A stretch of 64,000 nucleotides of DNA from Anseranas semipalmata (taxonomy: Eukaryota; Chordata; Aves; Anseriformes; Anseranatidae). Numbering within the stretch: the first letter of the stretch is position 1; each line of letters starts with the position of its first letter. The stretch is taken from NCBI GenBank assembly GCA_013399115.1, contig VXAA01003998.1:525674-589673 (forward strand), written 5' to 3'. A program made the position numbers and the translations under genes. This document shows, piece after piece, positions 1-14,004 of this stretch. The notes below the pieces were generated by a model that worked only from the letters and a program-made list of their open reading frames with translations, was not told where the DNA came from and searched no databases.

Positions 1-3000
1 AACTTGGAAGAGTATCAATATTCTAATAATAGTTCTAATTCTGCTCTAACAGTGCAAGTCATTTGTTTCAAGATGACCAACATTCGTTTTTAAACTCATT
101 TTCTGGAGAACAAGAATGTTAAAATGACATTTGGTTTTGATTTCACTGATGCCTTTTATTCAATACCAAATCAAATGTTTTATTTTCAAATGTGGATAAT
201 GGACAGGGTTTCAATTGTTACAAGTAAGACAAATTTCAAAACGAGTCCCTTGGAACAGCTTGGATGTAAATACTTTGTTTGCTCTTCTGAGGAGCCGTGT
301 ATAAAGATGATGTGTAGTTTTCATTATTACCCAGCACAGGTGGTAGAGCTGATTTAGCTCCAAAAGCTGTTTATCTTGTTCTGGTAGGATCTTTTCCCTC
401 TGGCAGCTGAATACCTGGCTCTGCCTTCCTCAGTGCATTTCCATTCCTCTTGCATCCTCCAGATGTATCCTTCAGCCCTCTCTACACCGCACCAAACACC
501 CCGCATCACATGCTCTCCCTGAAGGCATTCATTATCCGAAATCAGACACGTCCCAGGCAGACTGGCAGACGGAAAGTCTGGGCCATTTATGTACAGCCAC
601 CTCTTACTGGGAAGCAAAGTCTTCATCTCCTGGACAGGTCGGTGCACCCAAAGTCAGCCCCTTCGAAGCACCGCCAGAAGCGCAAGCTAAATGCCGGAGA
701 GCAGGTGACGTACGCCGAGCATCAGCTGGCCGGCAGCAGACTAACTTCTCCTAACAACCAATTCCTGGCTATTAACAGCAGTGATACAGAGTCAGAACTA
801 AAAGCAAATGGTGATTGCTTCTTTTTGCCTGGGAACACACACGCACACAACCCTTCCTTTCTGGACGGGCTTACCTAATTTGTGGGACATTGCCCACAGT
901 TATTAGATCAAGCTATACTTTCATTAACATGTGCAAAGCATGAAACAGCTGCAATGCACATAAAATTTCACTAAACTGAGGTTAAAGTCTTCTTTGCCTT
1001 CAGCATCTCTCTAAAACCATCCACACACAGCACAAATCTCCTGAGGAATGCCCGTCTGTCTGGGACTGCTAACACCCTGGAGCACTGACTGCAGCTGTAC
1101 CATCCCGCATGCAAGAGAAGTACTTTCTCAGAATCTTTGTCTCCCTGTCGTACACGTTTATTCCCAGCCAGCAGCCAACGCATACAGATTGGCTGCGCTG
1201 GACCTATGCCAGGACTTTTCTGGTACACAGTCAACAGAACACAAACAGAAAATTGAACAGAATAAACAAGTAGAATGGCAAATATTTGGTTCTTGTCCTT
1301 CTAATTTGTCTAATGCGTTCCTGCCTAAGGGAATAGAGGGTGGAAGGGCAGTTGCACACACTCAGCTGACAGGCCATTTAAGAACAGTTTCAATTTTTTC
1401 TGGAGTTATCTCCATCACCTAAGAGGACGTGAACCTCTGGAAGAGGGGCTCGTTCAGAGGATGGACAAGGGGTAATGGCTTTGAACTAAAAGAGGGGAGA
1501 TTTAGATTAGATATTAAGAAGAAATTCTTTACTATGATGTGGTGAGGTACTGGAACAGGCTGCCCAGAGAAGCTGTGGATGCCCCATCCCTGGAGGTGTT
1601 CAAGACCAGGCTGGATGGGGCTTTGGGCAACCTGGTCTGGTGGGTGGCATCCCTGTCCATGGCAGGGGGGTTGGAACTGGATGGTCTTTAGGGTCCCTTC
1701 CAACCCAAGCCATCCTACGATTCTATGATTTTTGAGAAAAGAATAGAGAAAAAGTATTCAGGGAACTCTAAACAAGCCTTGCATATCAGTGGCAAACAGT
1801 TGTAGCAATAAATCCTAAAATTGTTGTTGGAGCAAGAGAGATAAAGGGGAGACTGAAAGCAGAGGTGGAAGCTTGGGGGGAGGCATAACAGTCACAAAAT
1901 AAACCAAAATGCCAATGGTAAAACAGACGACACCCAGGCTTAGATCCTCCCTTGTATTTATACAGAAAGCCTTACACTTCTATTCGCTTCAATATAAACA
2001 CCGATCAGCTTGTAGGGAAAATACACTGTGCATCAACAAAAGGTCTGCCCAGCAAGCAGCACCCCTTAGAACTCAGGCTTCCCCCTCACACCTAGCAATA
2101 AAATAACGGAGCAGTGGGCAACCACGGAAGAAGTATTAGTGGCACTGCTGTTGTCTGTCCTGGAGCAGTAGCTGGCATGTCCTGACCACACATTCTTAAT
2201 GCTCAATATAAAACCTCTATCTTCAACTCTGTGGGAATGTAATCCAGAGTAAAGAAAGGTGCTGTTCATTTTGCAGTAACCAACAGCAAAAGCAGAAGCT
2301 AACACAAAGCAGTGCCACTACACCTCTCCAGCATCAATAAAGTTACCAAGCACTAGCAAATAACTCAAGTAGAACCACAGGTATTATTTCTCATCCTATG
2401 CAGTTTTGAACACGTGTTATTAGGACTGTGTGTTTGGACTTTCCAAACCAAAAGTCTCCTGGTAATCGCAGAAAACCCTCAACCAAGAATGAGTGCCGAC
2501 ATTTACAGAGAGAGCTTTGAAAGCCCAGCCAATTACCCACAAATTCTGAGCACAACCGCGCGCAGTGAACTCATACAAATGAGGCACTGTAGCAGACAGT
2601 TTCACAAGGAGCATGATACGAGCTTTGTAAACCAGGCCTATTTCATCTGCTTTAGGCAACAGAAAAAGAATGGCAAGTGGCAACTTCACTCGTGTCCTCC
2701 TGAACAATCGAGACTGACGTAATGGTGACACATATTGGGGTACTGAGATGCAGGTGACTTCGGTGATGTTAAAACAGTAGACGGAACTCAGGGTTTGCAC
2801 AGCACGCTTACAGAGCACCCTCTTCACTACCCCATGAGCTCCAAGCCAGTGCTAACTTCACCTAAGTTTCTTGTCAGTGCTTTTCATTTTATGAATTCTT
2901 CCAGCATGCTGTGAATTTCTAACACTATCCAAAGCTACTTCATAGCTTCAGAACGCAAATGGATTTCCTTCAGCTGCCCCCAAACCAGCGGAAGATGAGG

Positions 3001-6000
3001 AAGCCATTTGTGAATACAGATCCGTAGGCAGGGCCTGCCAAAGTGAACTCCTTTGTACGGGGTCTGTTCCAACTACTGCGCTTCTGTGGTCCCAAATCGA
3101 CACTTGGAGCAACTCTGCCCTGCTCGGAGATTGCTTCATGCAATTACTGACCGTGTATCCACACTAAGACTTTGCCCCTTCCTGTTGCAAACCTATGAGT
3201 TTATCCAGCAGTTTTAAAAGGAAAGCAGAAAAGCAGGTATACCTGAAGACAAGCAGTTAAAACATTACCAACATTATAGCATGGAAAGGAAATTATGACA
3301 GATTTCTCTAACTAAGCAACTCTGAGCCAATATTAACAATTCCTCACTTGTCAGGAATGCAGGACCCACCACAATTCTGTAATACCAGGCTACCATCTAT
3401 CACTGGGCCTGCAGGTTTATCAACACAGGGGTCTCATGGAAACATCTTTTTTTAGCCTAGGGTCTACATATCCACAGTTTTAATCGGGACCATCTGGTAA
3501 CTCTGCGATAAAAACTCATTACGGTCAGGAGTATGAAAAGACCTCTGGTATTTGTGGTCGGGTTACAAGCTCGTGATGCAAAGAATTATCTTTATTTTTA
3601 CACAGCCACAGCACTCAAGACTGCGTGGAAGAGCTCAGCAGATTTGGAGTTGGCGGTACTAGTGGTCCATGGACGAGAAACCCCATGATAAATCCAGTGG
3701 ATTTGGAGACGTGCATGACCAGGAACTTAATGCCAAGCAATATAAATATGTCTGCTTTGGAAACAGGAAGCAAGCAATCAAGCAAATAAATAAACAGCAT
3801 CCAGGACAAAAAGTCCCTATAACATTAGCAACAACTCTACAGGAAATTATGTAAGGGTCCTTTCTCATAAAAAAAAATAAAAAAAAAAATCACAAAATGA
3901 TCCCTTCGTCCTTGCTATTGCTTTAATTAGACTTTCAAGAGAGAGCCTTGCAGAGTTACATTTAAGTCTCAATCAGTGCAATTGTGAGCTGAAGTGTACA
4001 TGCAACTCACTCTAAATGACTCTCATCAGTACATCAACGCTCATCACCCACTTTCATTAAAATGATTCCGAGAACTACCAGAACCACATGTAGTCCGCAT
4101 CTCTTCACCTGTGTCGCCCCCAGATCTCTAAGCTTCTTGACACTGCAGCAGAATTACCGTTGCTTGATCTGCTTGAACTTTCTAAGAAACAAAAGGAACC
4201 AATTTAGAGCTTTACAAGCCAGCATCATAAGCACACCCCAAAAAAGTACCTGCTAAAAACAAACAAAACCCTCCAAAACCAAACCACACCAAACACCAAA
4301 AGCACAGCGAAAAATAAGGACAAAGCCAAACTCCAAATTTCCACAGCCATTTTTATCAAGATCAGCAAGTTTTACAAATCACTTCATCTAGCATATACTG
4401 TCTCAGTAACCATACCATTCGTACGTGTCACAGTTACCTTACTACAAGAAAAAGCATTTGACATGTAATGGTGATAAAAGGCCCAGAGAACACATGAAAG
4501 TCTTACAAACTGCACTATGACCGTACCAGCACCAGGAGGTCCTCGTGCTTGTCGTGGTGTTTAAGTGATACTCAACTGTAAAGAGGAAATCCAGACTTCC
4601 CTCACTGAAGCTTAAATGGCGAGCTTTAGACCTGGTGCTACCCATGAGCTACACTTCAACAGTAAGCCCAGATCCTGGCTTTTCCTGACTTTTGTTCTCA
4701 GCACCTTCAAACAGCTGCTCTCAGTGCAACCAGCCTCTACAAGTTCATAGTCATCCTCTTCATACTCATTTCCAGAGGCTGAGCGTGATAAGCAGTCCTT
4801 GGCATTCCTAGTTTGTGGGTGGCGAATGGAATTATAAAAGAAAAACTAGAACTGAGGGAGGTGTTTAGTAGCTTGGATGCATCATGACAACTTGGATGCG
4901 TGTGTAGGATTAACCAAGTTAAATCTCAAGTGCTTAAATTCCCTTTGCATCCATCTGCTCTTGATCTTTTTGTTGTGGCAGCACCTTTATACTTCTACTA
5001 AATACCAAATCATACTACATGTTGTAATCAATTCCACAAGCACAAGAATACAACAATCATATATCCTATACATGCAAAGGTATTCATGTGGCCCTATAAA
5101 GTCGTGTTACTGACAGGGTGAGGAGAAGAGACATAGCAGATGACAGGAATATTATCAAAATGTGCACAATATGAACTTAAATCCCCAAATTACTTGTCAA
5201 TACTGACCACTCAAACAGCAATTTCTCCCCAGCATTTTCCCTCTCACCCTTCCCAAGAGCTTGGAGCCCTCAAACACGGTTTCTGAACCTGCACCAAAAG
5301 CAGCCTGCAGCCCCCAAGCAATCCATTTTGCTAATGGACAACTTAAGCTGCAAATCCAGGCACAAACACCACACTGCTGAGCATCCCAACAGATGCCAAG
5401 GAGCAGCCAACTTGCCAGAAGCAGCCTGCCACACCACATACCCGTACCTGCAGAAACCAGTTCTTCTTCCACCTTTGGGATCAAGGCGCCCCAGCTGTAG
5501 GTTGAAGACAAATAAAGAACACTCCCAACCAAAAGACATAGGAAAATCAGTGTCGCTGTGACCTCCTCTCACTGAGCTCTGTTCAACAAGCACTGCCTGA
5601 CAGGAGGCTCAAGGAGAGGCCAGCATTAACAACTTCCAAACTTCATTTGCCTACAAATCTAGAGCAGGCAGATCTCATCTTGCCTACACTGCAGTTTAGA
5701 GACCACCAGCCCAGGGTGTTCTTTACCCAACGCTAATAGCTCTGTACCAGTATCCGATGTGGGTACTCTTAGCCCACACTAGGTGTGGGGGAATTTCTGC
5801 TTCCTTCCATGTGGACAGCTTCACAGAAAGACATTGACTGTTTGTTTTTTTAATTTGCTAGGTCCCTCAGCTACTGAATGTGTGTCTCACCAAGAGGACC
5901 AGCTGCCTCTTGCTTTCAACAAACATTTCAAGTTAGCAGAGCAAGAGTACATTCCCGGGATCAGGTAATTCTAGCCCCACAGAAAGCACAGTGGCACCGC

Positions 6001-9000
6001 AGACAAAGCTGCACCACCTATCAGTGTGAAAACTGGCAGCATTATACATCACCCTGCTCAGCTCACAGTGCATCACTGATGATATAAAATGGCACTGCCA
6101 GTATTCAACTTGTTTATGCTTTGCATGAAGTTGCCAAGGAAATACACTTGAACAAGACATTAAGGAACAGAGGGCCAAAAGCTGCTATAAAGCAAGAATC
6201 ACCAAATACAACCCTCTCTGCAACTACAGGACCCTGTCCTGCGGGATGGACTAGGCTAATCCTGTTTTAAATTCACTGCTGATTCAGTACAACAGAGGAG
6301 AAAAAGAACAGCCATTTCTCCCAGCAAATCCACGGTTCATCTTTTCCTCTCATATCTCAAGGCAGAAACTAGTTAACAGTGGACACAGGAAAGTATCGAT
6401 TTTCATTTCTACACTGAGCTGATGTTAGGAATCAAATGGTTTCCCATCTAAAGAATATCTGAATTGCCACAAATTCTGTAACTGAAAAACGACAGGATCC
6501 TTTTCAGCCCCAGCTGGACCTGATGCTAACCCCCAGTGATGCATGCAGGATGAAAAAGCTGGAGTTGTCTTGTCTACCGTTTTCATGGTTGTGTGTCATC
6601 CCAGACAGTCCTGCCCACGGCTAGAGGGGCATCTCTGCCCTTATTTCCCTTTGTGTCTAGCAGGAAAGAGTCTCCTTTAAGGAAAGCGAAGGGGTAGAAT
6701 GAAAGAAAAAGGAAACAGACCTAATGCTGCCAGGCTTCTCCCTCCTGATTCCCTGTCTCCTACTGGCCAGCATGGAAGAAGCTTCTTCTCCCTCATTCAA
6801 GTACACGTTTTTCCTTACCTGATGGCCTCTGCTGACCATTTACCTCGAGCTATTTGTTATCAAACGGAGCCTTGTGATCATTAAGATAAGCCAGAGGGAA
6901 AGCAGGAGCAAAGTGAGTACTGTAGCCTCGTATTCTGAATGGTCGCAGCCTATTTCATCCCATCAGACATCCTGATCTGTCGGATATCCTAGGCTTCAGT
7001 CAGTCAGAGAAAGCAGAGTAGGAAAGGGATTTCTAGGGCTCAAGTGACAAAACACATGAACTTCGCGCTGAAGAAACTGACACCTTTGTCCTCCTGGGGA
7101 CAGGCGGTTTTTTTCCACTGCTTTACTGGAGCTATCTGTTGTCATACAGGAGGAAAATTGAGACAAAGTGGTTTAGGCGGCACCCTCTCCAGAGCTGGAA
7201 CAGGTATTTCAAACTTTGTAAGCCACCTGAGAACAGGCAAAATGCCCTTCACCGCCACACTGCATTACAAACCTGGCAGCGGGAACAAGATGCCGTGTTC
7301 CACCAGGCACTACAGCAGGAAAGACACCCAGCTCTAATCACAGGCTCTGTGCCAGTATATTCATCATCCAAAACTAACCAGATTCATTATTATAGACACT
7401 GAGAGGGAAACATGAGTTCCAATTTAAATCTGCTACCATTTTTAAAATGTTGACAGAAAGCAAAAGTTCAGGTAATGACATCTCTTGTGTTCCCTACGTT
7501 AGGGAGAAGAATTTTCTGTTTGAACTATAACAACATATAAGCGAAGGATTTCCAAGAAACTCTAGCTTCCAAGCCAAAAGCGACACACATTGTGGTTCTC
7601 AGCCCATGATTTAAGAGGTCAGCAGGTTCTAGTAGAGCAAACACTACAGTAGAGGGCAATTATTTTAGTACCAAACTCAAATTATTCTTAGTACCACATT
7701 CTCTAGAAGGTAAAAAAGAAAATAGTATCAGTCTGTGGCGTGCTTCCAGGTTTATTACACACGTGCTCAGTTCACCTGGAGGTACCAATTCAATCCGTAT
7801 CAGGTACGAGCACACAGTCACACTTCTGCTGACTTTGCCACAGTACACGGGGTACCATTTCAGCTGTACAATTTCTATAAAGCTTCCTGAACTTTTTGAG
7901 TGAGTTTGGATGAGCAGCATGCGGATATATGAGCACTTCAGACTGCATCGTGCAGCTGGTAGGATTGCTGATCTGCCGTTAGGCACCTTAAAACCAGACT
8001 TTCCTCCTTGGATTCTCAGCCTTGCACAATGAGGGAAACTGTCAGTGGGTCCAATTTCAACCTACACAAAATCTCAAGTTACAGCTGAGGGGCATTTTTT
8101 TGACCCACTATCATACTATTTAATTTTCATTACCATGTTAATGCAGCCTGACTTATCCGGCATTGACTAAGGTGCATTTACCCTTCCAAAGAGAAAAAGT
8201 TAATTGGAAAATACCCAGGAGATTTTCTTTATTTTAGCTCTACACAGTAGAAATAACAATCCAACAAAGATCTAGTGGAAGTGGCCATAATTCTCAGCAG
8301 ACAAGGAACCTCATCAAGAATCAGCATTAACAATATCTAGTAATTCTGCAATTGTATGTTCTGTGTCCCCAGCTTCAAACAGGAGAGCATTCACACTTAA
8401 AAACAAAACAAAACAAAATCCTCATCCTTTAACTTTTCTACTCATACACTTCCCCAAAGCAAGTGTTTTACTGTGACAAAGGTCAAGTGCAAACGCAGTG
8501 CTTAAAATCAGGGAGCACCATCAAGAGCTTTACATTTCTACCCTATACCAGAACTGAAACAGAATATTGTCTGGAATTTAGGTAATGTATTGCTACTGTG
8601 ACAATACAGTGTTACTGTAATGTGCATACATATTAATTTCTTCTTTTCTTGAAAGTAACCACCCTTTAGTTTCCATTTGCTTTATTTCCTACACATTAGA
8701 TTACGTAAAGCTGGCAGCTACCACAAACAGATTAACCCTGTCTTCTGCTCCAGAACAGAAGGAAGTGCAAATGGCAACACAGAGACTGGTCATTGACCAA
8801 AACCAGTTGATCTTTTTTCTCTGAAGGAGTGTTAAAAAAATATGTGAATCTAACTGTAGGCAAAACAATTTCATAGTATAAAATGTATAGTATAAATCTG
8901 AATGACCAAAGCATATTTCAGTTAGGATAACTGCAGGTAAGTGCAGATATAAGCTCAAATTCCATGCACAATTACATGAACCATTCATTCAGATCAGGGA

Positions 9001-9643
9001 ACTGCACAGGCATAAGAGTTCCCTCATGCAATTACAATTCGGGTGCGACTACAGTATTTAGGAGACAGCTGACCTTTTTAAGTAGGCAAAGAGAGCACTG
9101 CCAAAAAGGAAACTCACGGAATTACAAAATAACCTAAAAAGAGAAAGAAAATCCAGCCAACAATTTTTCAGTAGAAAAATCTAGTTACTGCAGGACAGAC
9201 CACTTACAGAAACCATGAAGCTTTCCCTCCCGGGGCCAGCAGAAATGGGAAAATGAATGGAATTAACCCTTGTGCTATTTTGGGAAAGGTGCAAATAACT
9301 ATATTCTCGTTTGCTGACTGCTCTGACAGTGCCTCTCCTTTCCCTTGCAGGTTCACAGTACTTGCAGGAACTGCTCAAACAGCCCACCTCCTACTGTGAG
9401 CAAAGATTCAAAGACAAAATGGAAATAGCAGTGAATCTGATCTTTTAGAAAAGAAGGACAAACATTTCCTTCCACAGGTCTTATAGGTATCTTGAAGCCT
9501 GCTAGCTCTCTAAAACTAGTAATAAACCTGAACTGTTTTATCAGTTGCCTACAAAAATGTTACATTCTTCACTGCTTTGATATCGCACATGTAAAAGCAA
9601 AGAGGCAAGTAGAAATTCCAATGAAACGCAGTTTTGGTTTTAC
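1..9643 (-). other. SNX25: SNX25 intron (partial, 3' portion outside window)
   Basis: This is the intron downstream of the 9644-9860 exon in SNX25 orientation. I looked on the minus strand for the next expected piece of the PXA domain (the region after 'CDLKGANAR') and did not find it, so the intron is at least 9.6 kb and the next exon lies beyond position 1. Apart from a CR1 fragment at 1455-1731 the stretch is AT-rich, unique-looking DNA with short A runs. Open frames such as 450-878 (+), 354-647 (-), 2420-2827 (-) and 5197-5532 (-) have no recognisable similarity and overlap each other on opposite strands, as chance frames do. Confidence 0.75.
1455..1731 (+). mobile_element. CR1 LINE, 5'-truncated 3' end
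   Basis: The plus strand carries the standard avian CR1 3' region in order: a 'GATTTAGATTAGATATTA' block, 'TGGAACAGGCTGCCCAGAG', 'CATCCCTGGAGGTGTTCAAG', then the 'GGTTGGAACTGGATGGTC' block, 'CCCTTCCAACCCAAGCCAT' and a tail ending in an ATTCTATG-type unit. Only the 3' UTR and distal part are present, so this is a dead, 5'-truncated copy. It lies antisense to SNX25. The start is approximate, because similarity fades upstream of about 1455. Confidence 0.93.
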
Positions 9644-9860
9644 CTGGCATTGGCTCCTTTAAGGTCACAGAAGTGTGTGAGTAAAGCTTTCACTACATCA
9701 TTGCAGACAACTTTAACTACATCAATGTGACTCAGCCTCTGTCGCAGCTGCTTGGCAATCTCCCAGAAGTCTTCAGATAGCAGCTGGTACAGCTGCCCTT
9801 CATCTCTGCTGAGTTGCCCATACCAGGACAGGATGTAATCTCTGTAGCTGTAGTCAAACA
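9644..9860 (-). CDS. SNX25: SNX25 exon, PXA domain (sorting nexin 25)
   Basis: A 217-nt internal exon on the minus strand. It begins after a TTTTTCCTTTCAG acceptor (intron base 9861) and ends at a CAG|GTAAAA donor (intron base 9643). It enters in phase 1 (the preceding exon supplies the G of a Val codon) and reads VFDYSYRDYILSWYGQL, then SRDEGQLYQLLSEDFWEIA, then RLSHIDVVKVVCNDVVKALL, ending in THFCDLKGANA plus two bases of the next codon. This is the N-terminal half of the PXA domain of SNX25, a PXA-RGS-PX sorting nexin known to associate with endosomal membranes and to promote TGF-beta receptor turnover. From memory of the family, only a few positions differ from mammalian SNX25, so it is clearly under constraint. 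The ORF that reads on upstream to 9915 through MCLPLSQFLLFIVLFF is intron, not a signal peptide. Confidence 0.97.
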
Positions 9861-10706
9861 CTGAAAGGAAAAACAAAACAATAAATAGCAAGAACTGTGA
9901 AAGGGGAAGGCACACCAGGATAGAAACTTAGCCCTCCACCCATCTCCTCAGCAATCAGATGGGAAATAGGTTTCGTATCTTCTCCTTTGCGCTTTAAATT
10001 CTCACCAGAGTGTCAAGGTTGGCAAAGCTACGGAAATCTGCACCTAACAGGTTACTGGAGGTCACTTTGCAAAGCAAAGCCTGTAAGTGGATTTATTCAG
10101 ACAGTCAGGTTACTAGCTACACACTAACCTCCAACTAGTATCTGTGGCTCCCTAGTAGATTTGATGATATGAACCATCATATAATCTGGCTGTATCTAGG
10201 CTGTTGCAGACTGAAACCAACCTTCTTCACATACAAACTCAGTCTCCACTCCTAAGTCACAGTTAAAAGAGGAGGTGGTAAGATTTTTGTATCTCAAAAG
10301 ACATACACAACACTACAGAAAGTACATTATAGGATCAGTAGAGCTAGAGATAAAAGAGAACAAGTAGATTAGCAAAACAACATGAACTTCAAAGATGAGG
10401 TGATATTCCAAACTGTATCTACAAGCAACAGGATTACTGTAATTGCGAGTTCCATGACAATACCTTCTTCTACTATTTTGACTTTTCTTTTTGACAACGT
10501 TTGCGTGTCTCCAGCTTTACTGATGCATTACTAGCAGATGTCCCTGCAGTTCTAGGAGGGAGCAGGAGGTGCTCAGGAAGCACGCACGAGCCACGTTTAG
10601 CACTGCCAACAAGGTGGGAAAAAAGCTGGGGGAAGGAGGTGGGGGGTGAATGGGATGCAAATCAGTTTGGAACTACCAGAGGGGTAACTGAACAGGAAGG
10701 GAGGGG

Positions 10707-10790
10707 AAAAAAAAAAAAAAAAAAAGTCACATGCCTGATAACTTGTTCTTTACCAGACATCCTGATTTCAGAGCTTTTTTTTTTTTTTTT
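10707..10790. repeat. Poly-A tract followed by poly-T tract
   Basis: A run of about 19 A near 10707-10725 is followed about 50 bases later by a run of about 14 T near 10776-10790. The opposed tracts could pair as a loose hairpin. There is no adjacent SINE or processed-gene body that I recognise, so I call this simple low-complexity sequence in the SNX25 intron. Confidence 0.7.
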
Positions 10791-13700
10791 AAATGTCGAA
10801 AGTACACCCCATTTGTCATTGTAAGCCTATGGTTTAAAGTAATCATGCAACTCCACTATTTGTTAGTTCCCACTTTCATGGAAATTATTTTTTTGGCAGC
10901 TTAGTAAACTATAAAAAGCTCCCTGGCACTATGACAATGAATTAATAACATAGTAATAGCATAACAACTTATGCTGAATGCTTTTGCCTCCCAGAAATAC
11001 TAGCAGACTTCATCCTACATCACTTCTTCAAAAACATTTCAAAAGAAAAGATTAAAATTTCTAAAGCATTTGACTAGAAACTTTTATCAATCAAATTCCT
11101 GAGGTTTATAAAGAAACTGAGTCACTTCACTCAAATGGAGTAAGCTAAAAGTCATTTACTAAGTCATTTCAAGGCTTTCAAATGAATTATTCAGAAAAAC
11201 ATTTCACTAAATACATACATAAGTAAATAGAAGTTCTGAAGTTTTGATTCTTCTTTCTGATACAAGTGAGAAAAAATACACAGTCATATTGCAGGATGGT
11301 AATTTCAAACTTTAAAACATATCCAACTTCATTACTTTTCTAAAATAGAAGTTATATTTCATTGAAACCTGCCACCAACAAATACTACGAAGTGATAAAA
11401 ATAGTTATAAAAGGTGGTGGTCTTCTGATACGCAAGCTGAGGAATAATCCCTCAATACACCTAAGAGCAACTGGGAACAGCATTTTAAAAACTGAGGTTT
11501 ATTCCTTATCTCCAGTGTCCCATGACAACACACATTTTAAGTATCTATTTTCCCACAGCCGTCCCCATGTCTTTCTGCAACCCCCTTTTTCCGATGGCTT
11601 TGCTACTCTCCTCTGTCGCGGTGTCTGAAGAGCTACGGAAAGCTGATCGCAGCACAGATTCTTTCTTCTCACCTATCCTGAAAAAGACCCCTATTTCTCA
11701 AGGGCAATCAAAAGGCACTGCATTTGGGTACTTGTGATCATCAGCACTGATTGACAGTGACTTACTTTTTCAGATTCTCTTACAGACACCCTTGCATGCA
11801 TTTTAGCGTAAAGTAGCATACTTCTTCAGCGCCCCTCGCCTAGGAAGCCGAGTCATGGTATAGAGGAGTGGTGGCTCCTTATCTGCACTGGACAGATCCC
11901 CACAAAACAAGAGGAGAGTTTGTATCTCAATCCCTTAGACTATATTCTCTTTCAGAACATGCCTATGCCATTCGAGCCTTCATTTATAACTGTACTTTTA
12001 GGCAACTCCTCTCCAAAATGAACTTGGTTGCTAGTTCTCTCCATAATCACCATCACGTACAACTTTAAGTCTCTCTGCTCTGGTAAAGCACAACATTCGA
12101 ATACGTAACAATGCTAATTAGTAAGGAGAGCACAACTCCTGCAAATTTATTATGTACCCAGTTGAAATACCTGAAGCAAGAGCTATTACAATGGGAAGAC
12201 TCCTGCTCAGGCAAGGCAAGGTGATGGTATCATCAAGGTGCATGAACATGAAAGATCCATGAAATCTAGTGCCGATATTAAACTAAAGACAAAACAGTTA
12301 TTACCAAAAATTAAGTTGTGCAACTATGAAATACTTTACTTGGGTTTCTTTCTGTCAATTACACACTTTCAACACTTTAAATGGATTTCCCCATTCTAAA
12401 CCCTATTTTCTGCACCCTACCTACCCTACTCCCTTCCTCTATATCTTTTCTAGAGTTTGCTTGCTACCTATGAGCTTTGTTGTCCTTCCTGAATCACTAC
12501 GGTTTAACTGTGCTGCCTTCTATAAAACCTAGGGTACTTTAAAGCCTAGAACATATGCCCAAATGAGCACCGAGACAGCTTTTAGGATTTCATTTATTTA
12601 TTTACTTTAAAACCAGATACCAACAAGGCAAAGTATTAGAACAACCAGCCACAGACACTAACAGCACCCTGTCCTGGCATAAGACACTGCCTCATCCATG
12701 TGTCAACCTGGCCATGACGTGCTGCTGCTGCTTTAGATTCCTGCCTAGCAATGCAGCTGGTGTCTCCTTGCACCCTCTACAGAAATACAGAAAACAACTG
12801 CAAGAGGGTGGCTTGCTTTCTTCAGAGGAGGAATGTGTCCATCAGTTTACTCTCGTTGTTTCTACATCGTGCACTAAAACTTTGAAAACAACTGGGCAGA
12901 AGACAAGAAAGGAATAACAAGAAAAGAAGAACGTACTTTCAGGGCAGTATCTTACCACAGCTGACTCAGACACTCCAAACACAAAATAAATTTCTTCAGA
13001 GGCGGCGACAGCAATGAGTCTGGTGCAAAACTGTAGAAATTTCTACAGGGTTTTCTGAATTAGTTACGTAGATCTGAGTCTCCAGTTGATATATTCTGAT
13101 TAAAAGCCAATCCTGCATTAATGTGAACATGGGCCTCTTCAATGACTCTTTTAAAGACTATCAACCGAATGAGTGTTGGGAGTATGCAGCCAGATGCTTT
13201 GTGGGGGGTTAGTGAGGACACTCCTCCAGACCCTTCCTCCCATTTCTAAACTCACACGGGTCTAAACTAACTGCTAACCCTTCTTCTGCATTCATTCAAC
13301 ATTCAGTGGCACCACAAGAACCAGTGGGTCAGACTGGCTTCAAATCTGCAATATGCAGAGCTTCACATTAGACAGTTTTTACACTGCTAAGATTCGCTGC
13401 TCAGCTTGATGGGGAAAAATAAATAAATTTGAATAACAAAGATTAAACACCTATCCATTTTCTCAAGAGACAGACCTGAAATACTGTCCCTATGCAAATG
13501 CATACAGAGACTTCCAAGTTTCAAAGAAAAAATAAATATCCCTTCCTGAAAGCACTGGAGAGACCAGAACTGTTACATTACATTATGATCAGTTTCAAAA
13601 CTCTTCTGTGACTGTATTAGCAACAGGAAAGAAGGTACAGCTACAACACTTGCCCGAGCTACTCTACTACAGCAAGTATCACAATCAGTAAAATGGAAGC

Positions 13701-13904
13701 AAAACATTGAGATGAATTCTGTTAGGATCCTGCATCAACAAACCACCATCAAACAGCCAGTTATAATACAACAGCCAGCTGTGTTACTACAATGCTAGAT
13801 TTAAGATACATGATATGCTCATCATAAACTAGACCTGAAGACAAAGACATTAAATAAAAATTTAGCAGAAGATGACAGACTATACTACCATAAATACCTG
13901 GCAA

Positions 13905-13928
13905 AGAACTGTTCTATAGAACTGTTCT
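13905..13928. repeat. Tandem pair of AGAAC-T-GTTCT palindromes
   Basis: The 11-mer AGAACTGTTCT occurs twice, at 13905-13915 and 13918-13928, separated by AT. Each copy is an inverted repeat of AGAAC with a one-base centre, and the whole 24-bp block is nearly self-complementary. It lies inside an SNX25 intron. No function is shown. Confidence 0.85.
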
Positions 13929-13985
13929 GCTGTGTTACTTGGTACAGTTGCTACTTTTGTCCTCTGCCCAAATTCAGTTCAGTCG

Positions 13986-14004
13986 AAAAAAAAAAAAAAA
14001 AAAA
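13986..14004 (+). repeat. Poly-A homopolymer
   Basis: An uninterrupted run of about 18 A in the SNX25 intron, with no recognisable retroelement body directly upstream. Confidence 0.8.

Noticed and set aside
450..878. 142-codon ORF on plus in the SNX25 intron
   Set aside because: No similarity recognised; overlapped by a minus-strand ORF (354-647); lies inside an intron of SNX25.
1419..1703. 94-codon minus ORF
   Set aside because: Antisense reading of the CR1 3' end.
9861..9915. Hydrophobic leader MCLPLSQFLLFIVLFF in front of the SNX25 PXA exon
   Set aside because: It is translation of the polypyrimidine tract and intron before the CAG acceptor; the frame joins instead to the exon at 18926.
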